Positions 25,243 through 37,200 of a stretch of 64,000 nt of DNA are shown here, in pieces. Source of the stretch: Acholoe squamosa (lineage: Eukaryota; Annelida; Polychaeta; Phyllodocida; Polynoidae); NCBI GenBank assembly GCA_949317995.1, contig OX439050.1, positions 50,035,777 through 50,099,776 on the forward strand. The letters run 5' to 3'. Below the pieces are notes generated by a model. The model was not told the origin of the DNA. It made no database searches and saw only the letters and a program-made list of their open reading frames with translations. Within the stretch, counting starts at the first letter, position 1. Each line of letters opens with the position of its first letter. Made by a program: the position numbers and the translations under genes.

Positions 25243-28200
25243 CTGGAAGAGGAAACATGGCTAAGTACAAAATGTATGTAAAGGATGTTGTGATTATAAC
25301 TTTTTGGGTAATTAAATGATGTTATCACTATATAAAAGCACAGGTTGTTATACTTTTTTAAGTGTTTTAAGAAAAACAAATTAAAATAAATTTGAGGTGA
25401 GCTTGTACCCAGGTGTAGGGTATAACAGTCGATTTTCTTCATTGATCAACACCCTACAACAGCAAACCATTGATATCTTCCTCTCCAGCTAGTGAATCTT
25501 AAAAAGCCTGTTGCATGAAGGCAACATGCTATCTTTGAAGGGTTAGCTAATGCTTACTTGTGTCTACCCCTGTGAGGTTGGTCCTCTGTTTTAGTTTGCC
25601 TTCATCTGTCTCTCTGTGTACCTTGTTCCCTGGTCCATTAACATATTGTAGGGTAGTGTAGGGCATCTTGTCATATGGCTCCCAGGTACTCATATATGTG
25701 CCTAGCATACAAAGAACATGGGTATATCTATTTTAAATTTCAACAATTCATTCTTCATGTGTGTTTCCTTCACAACAGTCTTTTCTATCGAAAGAACTTC
25801 AAATCTAGCTTCCCCTTAATGTTTTTCTTGACTGTATTGTTAGACTAGGGGGAACCTTCATTAATTTTCTTATTATATACCCTAATGGGTTATCAGCACT
25901 GCAGTGGTGTTGCATTGCATTGTGAGCCCATTATGATTCCATTAACTCAATTGATACATTATGATGCTCTCAAACAGGTATGTCAAACTGGATAGTGCTT
26001 ACATTATATTTATCATCAATGATATGCCTACCTTAACATGCCCTTTCTTGGTGCTACAGGATATTTTTCCATTAAATAATCAATACTGTTGTACACTATG
26101 CCCCTTGGTTATTTATAATTTTTGTATGGGGATGATTAGTGCTGCTGGAGGGATTAGCAAAATGCTGTAATCCACTGCTGACAAAATCACTTTCCAGCAC
26201 TGTGTTTCTGCATCATGATGACAAAACAATTATTAATAATGATGTGGAGACCTACCCAGAATATTGTTGTCAATATTTGCATACCCGGCTATGTTAAACA
26301 CATGTGAGTGATCTGCTGTCACCACAACGAGAGTGTCCTCCTCATTTGTGAGATCCAAGGCTCTTTGGACAGCCTCGCCCAATGAGATAGTCTCATCCAG
26401 TGCCTTGAAGGGTAGGTTGGCATGGTGACCCTTGTCAATTAGGCCACCTTTAAAAGACATTTCAGAAAACAAAATAATGTCAGTGCATTGGCCTGCATCA
26501 GAGCTGGAGCTTTGAAAGAGGGCATCTTTAAGCACTATAACTCTTGAGAAAAAGTACTGGTTTTGAATTATCTCTGGGGGTACAGTCTGCTTGGAATCTT
26601 TGGGCACCCCACTGCTTATATACGGGTGCACACCTCTATATTTCTTCAAGTAGGCAGATCTTAACTACTCTTTTACCTTATCAGGGCATAGTTCATTTAA
26701 GCATTATGCATCCCTAAAGAGATAAAAGAAAGCTGTAACTGAAATTGAATTAACTCACCTTCTATAAACAGGAAGTAGCCCTTCTCTGAACGTTGCAGGA
26801 TATGTAGTGCCTTCTCCACCATCTCAGTCAGGGAGGGCTGTTCTGGGTAGTTCCCCCTCTCATGTTCATAAGCCATATGACTGTCAGAAAACAACCCTGA
26901 AGAAGATGAAAATAATAATTCATTTCCCTTTTTCCTTATGAAAATCCTAGGTCTACATGGAATTGATTGATCAAAATTGAATTACATTGGGTTCTCATCA
27001 GATTTTCTTTCTATGTACCATGACACCCATGTAAGTCATTCATGTGTGGTAAGTAAAATTTCATAATTCAGCTAACAATATGTGCAGGGTTTGTCCACTT
27101 ACCAAGTACATAGTCTGTTTTTTTTTCATTCAGACTCCTTAGTTCTTCAGCAGTTGTAATGTATTTGTAAGATTCCTTTGGCAGCTTTGCTTTTTTCCTT
27201 GCATCTAGCCATTCCTGTTCAATTATAAAAAGAAAGTCAGGCGCACATGCATGTCTATATTTGCATGGTCTATTATGGATCTGCTGTCATGATACACAGA
27301 TAAAGAATCAGTAATTCTGATCAAAATACATCTGTGCATGATGTTGACAGTTGGGTAGAGAATCCTGCCAAGGTTGGCATTTTGATAAATCCCAAATTCA
27401 GGATTAATGAAGTACCCAATACCATCTGCATTCATACCCTAGTCTACCAAAGGACATATTACACTGGATAAAGAATTAACCCTTTAAGGGCAGAGCAAAA
27501 ATTGTTGCCCTGGCCATGGGGACGGCCTCTGAAAAAAGTATAGTTCCTAGAGGACGAGCCTATTTTCAATTCCTATACTAATCCTTTATAACTGGCATCG
27601 ACTATAGTCGATGCCAGGCCTGCCATGGTGTCGACTATAGTGGATGCTAGGCCTACCATGGTGTCGACTATAGTTGATGCTAGCCCTCAATGGGTTAAGA
27701 GAAAAGTAAAATGTCCATTGATACTGTCTGATTGGACACAATTAATTGATAGCTCAGTCTATGAAATGCTCAGCAATACTGTGTGCACTAACCTTTGTAA
27801 TATCCCTTTCATCCAGCCTATCCCCTTTTGTACATTTGCCTGCCTGTTTGACACAAGGATATAGTTTATTACGCCCTCCACCAAGGATGACCTGCAAGGT
27901 TAACAAAAGCATGCAGGGAGATTTTTTTATCAAATCTCTCATTTGCCTTATTATAATATAACTGGCATAATCTTTTCACAATTAGGACATCAATACTTAA
28001 GACACTTTTGCAATAACCGTCAGAAGATTGTTCTCATTTCTAATGCTAAGGGGTCGGATTTTGCAGTATGATGCAACTTTTAAGAATCTAACTGATTTAC
28101 ATCATTCTTGACTAAGTCAAATGAACAGAGGATAATTTTAGAGAGAACTGGAATGTACAGCTTCAGGAGCATTTAACACATCATTTGGGTTTAAGTAAAA

Positions 28201-31200
28201 TAAACAATAGCTAAACAAGCAATGCAATAGATAGACATGTTTTCTGTACCCTTTGAAGATATAGAAGTTAAAATGATTTGCAAAATTGTGGTAAATTTCA
28301 GATAATGATGAAGAGAAACCATAATCATCACTGTGAGATTGAAAGCCAGATATGAACTAACAATAGAATATAAGTATATCCTTACCTTAATGCCTAGGTT
28401 ATCTTCTTCCACCAATTGTTGTGCTATGTCAGTGCACTTTTCAGGCTCAATATTTGTGTCTGGGATGTTGGCCTCCCCATTCCGGTCTACACTGTGTGCA
28501 TAAACAGCAGAGGGACTTGCATGCGTCACTCTCATGTTGGTCACCAAGCCTGTCCATTTCCCTGCAAAAGTACCAGGTTAAAATGAAAAGCAAATTTCAC
28601 ACATTTCATGATAATGCCACTAAATTCCTCCATCATGACAACAAAGTGTCATAACTCATCAAACAGGTATGTGTCCTGCATGGGTTAAGACAGTATTTTA
28701 TAAAACGTTGTCAAGAGGAGACTTGTGAAGTAAACCTTATACAACCAAAAGCAGCGAACCACTCCCCAAAATTGTTAATAGTCAGAATTGGAGTAGACTG
28801 GTGAATATTGACTATAAAGTTAAAATAGACTTACCTGCATCCATGGACTGTTTGACTACTGATCTGAGTTTGGCCTCCTCGGACAGAGCTGAACAGTTAT
28901 ATAGAGGTACGGAGTCCTTGACACCCACAGTGTAGAAGTTCGCCTTCTCCCCACACAATATGGCTGTAGCTGCCCCTGCCAAGTCTGCTATCTGACGGTC
29001 TGATGTGTGTGTCTGGAAAATTGGAAAATGGAGTCGATGAAGAAAGGATGGCTTAGGGTTTCATTTTCTCAAGTAATTCCAATGTGCCTTTCCAATCAAT
29101 CTCGTTCTGTAATGTTCATCAAGTTTGTTTCTTACGTCCCTATGCCCGGTTATCTCAGTTTCTCTATTTTTTGTTTAAAAGTTTGGTTTTTATAGCCCTC
29201 TCCAGCAATAGCAAGATTGCTGGAAATTCTAGGGCTACTCTTTAGAGATAAAATGGAACTATAGACATTATACTGGACATAATGTAATTGCTGGACAGAT
29301 CAGAACCCAACAGTTGGTACCTCAACCTCCCAGTTGTGATCATTATCATCAACCATTTTAGCATGAAATGCTATTTTCAGGTAGGTTCTTTGCATCTTGT
29401 ACTTTCACAGCAGGGTATCAACCATGCATTACAATGTCATCATGACTTTCCAAAAATATTACTCTCTGTTGTAAAGCCATTCTTATCTAAAAATGTGACC
29501 CTGTGTTGGAGATCAAAAGACATGTCAGAGAGTCATTTTGACATTATTTCAACATCTTGGCCACATTTAGGTCAGTCTGGCATCCTAAACTTTCTCCTAA
29601 ATTCAAATCTCTAAATCTAAGGAAATTATACTGAGGGGCCTGTTTGGTGATATATCCTGGCATGTGTATATCACAGAATACTGGTACCTTAGGTAGCAGA
29701 GACACTTAGTGTGCATGCAGGCGGACACATAGGGTGCTAGGACATGTAGGGTGCAAACCACAGGACATTCAGGGTGCAAGGACATATAGGGTGCAACAGT
29801 AGGACATGTAGGGTGCAAAATAAAACTGGTTAAGAGTTCCTGGGCCCATGGCAGCACTATGGTTTGCCACTTTAAAGGGTCATAAAACATGTAGCAACAC
29901 ATAACCATTTATATAGGCACAAAAAATTATTCATGTAATCAGTGAGACAGACTCTTAATCATCTAAACTGCCAAATATCTTCATATAAACCACACCTGGA
30001 ATTTAGGAGTAAGATTAGCCTAAGCTACAAGAAGATTCTGATTTGCCTGAAATCCCCAGTTTATATGCATGAATTTATGGAAGGTAGACATGGAGTCAAA
30101 CTGCGGAATTATTAGGGGCCAAATGGTACCCATCTGATAGATATTATCAGTGATAACATGCTAGAAACCAGCTCCAGAAATGGCTGCACCCATTGTACAA
30201 CCCGCAACGTCATTTTGAGCACTGGGGGAGTTTATCTTGATGATAAAGTAGGCAATGTAGGGGCCGGTATCGTTGTATATATATACTAGTGCGGATCATC
30301 CGAGAGATGTGCTCGTGTCTTGCTTGTTCCTTCTATGCCAACCAGGTGTCGCTTCAAGATACCCATTTGGTACATGAGGGGGTAGCACCATGCCTCGCAT
30401 CCAGCTCCTACTAAGGAGCCGGACGATCCGCAGAAGGGGACTGGACCTCGTCCAGTCCACACGCGTTACCAGACCTTCTGAGTGAGCTGAACAATAAAGT
30501 CCATCTGAACAGATGAAGGATTGAGGGCTTTGCCCAACCCGAACCTTTCGTGTTGTGTTAATACCTATAGCCACTAAGCGAGCCTAAGAGCCACCCATAC
30601 ATAATGAAGGAACCACTACACTGATGCTGTGACCAGTTGGGTTGGGGGTGGAGTGCGGCCAGACGGCCGAAGGCCGCGGAAGACGGGATGCAAGTTCTTC
30701 AAGCTTAGGGCTGGAAGAATTCAAAGAGGATGGCATAGCCTCTCAGCAATTGTTGCTTGACTGGGAACCGGGTCGACAGTTCCTGATCGACTCGGCTGGT
30801 GTACAGAGAACATTCTCAACACCCAGTACAATGACCGAACCCAACATAATTGGGGATGGGGTCATGAAAGTATACCCGGGTACCACTAGCCACACGGCCT
30901 CAGATACCAGTTTGTTGGGTGGGTTGATCAAACCTGCTTGGTTGGATTTGAGCCATTTGTCTCAGGTAATAACCAGTAGACGCGAATTAGAATTGGGTAA
31001 TTCTGGAGGCGCCTCTAGTGTTTTAAAGACTCTGAAAGCCCAAAGTCCTATACAAAGGACAGGAACGCCAATCGTTGCATTAAAGTCAACCGAGGATAGG
31101 GTACCAAAAGGAACCCGAGTAGGGGGAGATCAACCCTTAATGACATCGTCAGATCACGAAAGCGATCAGGACGATAGAGGGGATGGTAAACACAATAGTG

Positions 31201-34200
31201 TTGAGACAGACGACGTTAATAACGGGTCTGTTCTAACCCGACCAGATATCAATCATACTACACTACCGAAAACCGCAGAAGTGTATACGCTGGGATAATC
31301 CTTAGATGAGGCTTTATCAGACTCAGTATTCAACCGGGGGGAGCCGTAAATCCAAACATGGTCGTCGGAAGGGCCCTGGATATAAGTCGACTACGGCTTA
31401 TCTCAAAGCCAGAGAGCAGGTAGAGCTACAAGCTAAGAAGCAACATGAAGCATTCATGGCTGCTCAGAAGAAAATTGAGAATGAGACCCGGGAATGAATC
31501 AGTAAACTTTGTTCTGTAGAACAGGAGGTGATTCTGAAAGAGTCCGATCTAAAGTACAGACTTTCCTCTCTAGCCCATAGAGTGCAATTGCAATCGACGG
31601 ACGAGAGGGGAAGGGAAAGTAAATTGGCAGAACTCGAAAAAGAGGAAGCTAATAGGGGGAGAGCAATTGATAAAGCTAGATCCAAGGAGGTTGCGAAAGC
31701 TCGGGATGTAAATAGACAGGCCAAGTTAAATGCAATGGAGGAGAAATTGAAGAAACTCCAATTACGTAAAGTTGAGCCGGAATCTAAGCTTGTCAGTGAA
31801 CAAGACGAGGTCTGTAGGGAAATGACTGAGTATCGGAGATCTCAGAAAGGAAAGAATGAAAAGTATCTGATGTTAAAAGATACTTTGAAAAAGGGAGGCA
31901 CAAGCTGCTCAACAAGAATGAAACCGACCCTTTGAGGACAATGAAAAGATTCGATCCAAAATCTTGTCTGAAAACGCTCAGTTACAGGAGGAACAGAGGA
32001 ATCTAACAACTGATGTTGCGACTCTGACTCTAAATAAGTCCGCTATGGAAAGCTACTTGCAGGAGAAGGAGAAGATAAATCCTCCTCCAGTGGGCTCAGA
32101 CCCGAGTCCGGATTGGACCTTTGTTAAACAGGGTGACTTCGGTACCTGTTCAAAGACGATACAACTTACGAGCGCCTACAATCCATTTGTGAATGACAAT
32201 GCCACTCGTAATGTGGATCAGGAAGGGGTCTATGTCAGAACCCAGGATCCAAATGGTAGAACTAGTAGGGTCCATATCAGAGAAGTTCCAATTGTCCATA
32301 ACTTGGACCCGGACTTCGTCCAAAGGGACAACTCGGATGCAAGTGCTGAGACTAGCGGGTTCCACATAAATGTGCATCAAGCCAGGACTGTCGGGTTGGA
32401 CACTGGCAACCCGGCCGCTTCACAAAGTGCGCAAGGTGGAGGCCAGCAAAGTCAAGCAGGGGGCATGCCTAATGCTGGCAGACACAATGGCACTGCCTAT
32501 ACAAGCAGTCAGGGGGTGAGTGGTACCTCAGGTACTACACCCAATGGACAAAGTAGCGGAGGTGGAAACACGGGGGCTGGACAGTCTCAGTGAGGCTATA
32601 TTCAAGCGCCCCCACCACCACGGAATAACAGTAGTTTTGGTGGATTGGGAGGCAATCGAACCTTGAATGAAACCAAGGTGATTGAATGGAGCAAACAACA
32701 GTGTTTAAGACTGACATATGCTCACAACTCAGCCAGGAGGGTAGCATTGTAATGGTTGGACGCCATACGAGGCGAAGCAACATTTAGTTAGATGCCTGAA
32801 GGCTGGCCCGGGTCGCATGGCCGTGGAGCAATGTCACACATGGTACGGCTTAGTAGGAAGCTTTGAGCAGTTAGTAGAAACTGCTAGTGGGCTGTTGTGG
32901 AACATGGTCAAGGAGGATCCAATGGTTTGTTTTACCTCATGGTATGGAGCTCCACGCTCTACTGAGTAAGGCCAGACCCGGGACAGAAAACCAAGACTGG
33001 TATATGGACGATTTGATAACACAATTCATCAAGGGGTTGAGAGACCCAGACATGCAGTTGGCTGCAAAAGACACCTGGAAGGAAGGATCCACGTTGCACG
33101 GCATGTTTAATGGTATAGATATGGCTGTGAAGAAATGAACCATGTTAGCAGGGGATGTACCTAACGTATCAGGTCACACCCCCATAGCCACTGCGCTACA
33201 TCGACCCAAGGAGACCAACAACTCGGATGACTTTGAGTTATATGAAATTGAGCAGGAGGATGGTACTTTCTTGCGCAATGCAATTTAAGAGAAACACCTC
33301 CGGTAGGAAACACATTCCTAGGAAGGTGTTTAATAAGTCAAAGGATACAAAGACAGTACCTGAGGCTTCAAGTGTGCCCAGAGCTAATGGCAAAATAGCA
33401 GCAAAGTCAGTTGATAACGTATCGAAGACAAGTGGTCAGTTACAAGACATGACAAAGGTAATGGAAGAAATGTGCAAGAAGATAACTGAAGCATGACAAG
33501 CCAGTCAGTCTAGACCCAGAGTGGATCGCCGAACTGTAAAATGGGGCACTACTCATCTGAGTGTACTGCTGCAAAACCAGTTATGGCAGCTTACTATGAA
33601 GCTGAAGACGATTCTAAAGAAAGACTGCAGGATGCACTAGCAGCAGATATTGTGGAAAATTAGAGGGGGTTGTATCCACGGCATTGGGTATAGCCCCATC
33701 TAGAAATGAATGCCAAAACACTACCGGGGGTAAACCGGTGGAAGAATTAGGATCAGATTTACCTGGAGGTCAGGTGACTATGGGTGCGCATCCCAGCATA
33801 CTGACCTGGGCCAGGGACCCTAGTGCAGAAATACAGACAAATGGGCGAATGGCCACACTGGGGGAGAGGAAGGATGGATTAAGGAGTTGATCCAATGTGT
33901 GGGACATGCCTTCCCCGAAGTCATCCTTGTCTGGAGTTTTTAAGAGGACTCGGATTGAATCTTGGTGATTCTGGAGACTTTCATCAGTTTACCAGCAACC
34001 CATCCCCATTGGGAGGGAGACGGTGGTATATATACCCGTAACTGTGGAAGGTCGGGTAGGAGAATTCTTAGTGGATACTGGAGCTAGCCATTCCTGTGTG
34101 TCCAAAAGGTTCTTCGACTTGATGGCCAGCAGTCATGAAAACCTCAAAACGGGGGTAAATGCTTGCACGGCCAACGGAAGCAGTATGAAGACTTTTGGGA

Positions 34201-37200
34201 GAACTTTTATGCCTATCCTTATAGGAGGTAAAGAATTTGTTCTTTCGCCTACTATAGCAGAGGTTACTGACGATGGAATCCTTGGGTTGGATTTTGCAAG
34301 CCTATATGGGGCAATGTTGGATCTGAGGGATGGGATGATGAGCATTCAGAACCCCTATGGCTTGCATGTACAGTGTGTATTGAGACAAGTGTCTTCAGTA
34401 GCCTCTGTTATACATACGGTGAAAATCCCTCCGGGTACCACTTGTGATGTCCTGTGTGGCGGATCAATGGGCCAAAAGGGTGAGATGGGTGAGTTTTTGA
34501 ACCCGACACGATATATTTATCGAGCTTCGGGTTAGACTCAGTGGATACGTTAGTGGCGAATGCAGCATGGTCTGTATTACCCATGACTAACCGAACTGGT
34601 TTGGTGGTTTACTTAAAATGAGGTGACGGTGTAGGGGTGATGAGTTCAGTGGAACATGTCACTGAAGCCGAGTTTAAGAAAGCATTAAAACCTGTTAGTA
34701 AGCATCCTTTGGATAAAGAATTTAAGAAACTGATAGATAAATCAGATTTGAAGGATGAAGAGGATAAAAGGCAACTAGGGGAACTCCTCCGAAGGTATGA
34801 GAATGCCTTCGGTACGGATGGAGGACCCATAGGTAGGACCGATAAGGTGTTACACACTATTGATGTGGGTGACCAGAGACCTTTTAAAATTCCGTATAGC
34901 AGAATTCCTCTGAAGAAGAAGTTAATATGCAAACAGGAAATACAAAAACAGCTGGAGCTAGGGGTAATCGTGCCAAGCACGAGCCCTTGGTCCAGCCCTG
35001 TATGTATGACCACAAAGAAATACAGTACTATCCGTTTCTGTATCAATTACTGGAAACTAAATGGAATGACAAAGAAAAACTTGTATCCCCTACCAAGGAA
35101 AGACGAGACTTTAGTTAGCTTGGGTGGGAACCAATGGTTCTGTACCCTAGACCTTCAATCCGGGTATTGGCAAATACCGATGCACCCTAAGGACAAAGAG
35201 AAAACCACATTCTCTAGTCACTTGGGATCGTTCGAGTATGTGTAACACACCAGCTACGTTTGAGGCTATGATGGAATAACTGGTCAGCGACTTGTTGTGG
35301 AAAAAATGTTTGGTTTACTTGGATGATGTTGTCGTGTTCGGCAAGTCATTCAAGAAATAACAAGCTAATCTGCAATTGGTCCTGGATAGGATTCTAGCAA
35401 ATGGCCTCAAACTCAAGCCTAAGAAGTGTAATTTGTTAAAGAAAACAATAACATCCTTAGGAAGAATTATTACCCCCGATGGGGTAAGTGCGGACCCGGA
35501 GAAGCTGGAAGCTGTGGAGAATTGGGAGAGGCCTATGTGTGCTAAGGAGGTCAGATCATTTTTAGGATTTTGTTCCTTTTACCATGATTTTATATCAAAT
35601 TACTCCCGTGCGAACTTTCCTATGCAATGCTTAGTCCATTGGACACCCGGTAGGGCTCGGGAACCCTTTCCATGGACCAATGAGCAGGAAGAATCTTTTG
35701 ATAAAATAAAAGATTTGTTTAGAAACACACCGATATTGAAATATCCCACACCCGAGGGACATTTCATACTAGACACCGATGCTAGCATTAATGCCATAGG
35801 GGCCGCTCTCTCTCAGGTCCAGAATGGAGTTGAAGTCCCATTAGCATTCGCTAGTAACACGTTGAGCGAGACACAGCATAATTATTGTACCACAAAAAGG
35901 GAACTATTAGCGGTAGTGGTGTATACGAAGAAGTATAAGCATTTCCTTTGGGGGTGTCAACGGACGGTTACAAGTGGTGAAGTGAATGTACACGGAATCC
36001 TGAGAAGTTCATTTGATCCTTTTATTGCATAGCTGACATGAGTGTTTCATAAAAGTGGTAACAATGATAACACTTGCCAATATCTAAGCTCTGCCTCCGA
36101 TCCTATAGCTCAACCTGTCGTAGGTTCTAGGTATAGGTGTAAGGTGTAAATTGGGAGAGATGATTGGGAGCTGCTCAAGCTGCCTTTTATATTAAGGGCT
36201 TGAGCAGCTCACAGTATTGCGAAATATTCTATACACGTGGCTCAATAAAATAGAGACACGTGTCATAGGGAGAGATTGCCACCTGTGGGTTAATCATGTT
36301 GATGAGGATTGAGAGGAGATTGTGAAATATCCTCTCAGCGGGGCTGTGTGGGTGTAGAAATGATTGGAATGTTATTACATCCGTGTACCTTATGTCACAG
36401 AGTCTCATGGAGGAAGTGGGTTTGTGATAACTTGTGGATCCTGGTTCTTGTTGGGGAATACAGGAGGTTGTTGAGTGTGGATCGTGAGCAGAGCCTAGGT
36501 TTTATATGGCGAAGAAATTAGTAAATATGAAAAATGATTATAATACCCAGAATGGTCCATTGACAGGGGACTGACTTTACTTTGCGAACAGACCATTCAT
36601 CCCTAAGGTGGCTTCTTAACTTTAAGGACACTGAGGGGATGATTGGATGATGGTTAGCTCAACTATCTGAACATATCTACACAAATGTGTTTTTACCCAA
36701 CCCTTAAGAAGTTAAAAGAACACAATTCTATTATTGCCTCCCCCCATCTATGACATTATTTCATCTTCACAAATGTGGTTTCCTCCCCACCCCCACCCTT
36801 AAGAAAAAAAAAAACATAATTCTATGAGTGCCCCCCCCCCATCTATGACATGTAAGATAATTTGTAGGTAGATGGAGCATATATATATAGACTGACTTGC
36901 ATTTTTCACCCTGCACCCTACCTGTCCTTTTTATGCACCCTAAGTGTCTGCTACCTAAGTGTCCTCGCACTCTACATGTCTGCACCCTAAGTGTCCTCGC
37001 ACCCTAAGATACCTGTTACCATCTCACACATAAGCCACAGGTCCACCCTTGCGAAATGGTGCTAAATTATCATTTCATGGCCATGTTGCATGCAAACAGG
37101 TTAAGCGAGGTACGTGGAAATGCATGCATAATGGACATTAAATACCTTCTATGGAAGATTTTTTTGTTTTCACTGAGAGACATGTTTGTAATCCGGGGCT

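Larger units (their letters stand above)
18647..30255. repeat. Segmental duplication, B unit (intergenic DNA plus most of ALP-B)
   Basis: Base-by-base similarity to 44338-59496 runs from TAATAGGCAGCCTGTTGGGG to the LTR insertion site, through intergenic DNA, introns and exons alike, with scattered substitutions and a few clean indels. Copy-specific insertions in the partner are the Ngaro element and the 53538-54526 insert. Copy-specific insertions here are the MITEs at 24831 and 27480. The match resumes beyond the nested LTR element at 36672-37816 (partner 62521-63669). Confidence 0.95.
29681..37018. mobile_element. Element with iterated subterminal repeats in ALP-B intron 2 (host of the nested Gypsy copy)
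   Basis: The left end CTGGTACCTTAGG and the inverted right end ACAGGTATCTTAGG match loosely. Just inside each end, in opposite orientation, stand four to six copies of a GGACAYNTAGGGTGCA word spaced 20-30 bp apart (29696-29825 and 36895-37010). The same layout is seen at 58999-62882. The interior now includes the LTR element at 30256 and unassigned DNA. Inference: a non-autonomous DNA transposon with multi-copy subterminal binding sites. Confidence 0.5.

Noticed and set aside
30642-31298. 218-codon frame as a possible host gene
   Set aside because: It lies just after the 5' LTR and before a coiled-coil gag region, and is part of the Gypsy element.
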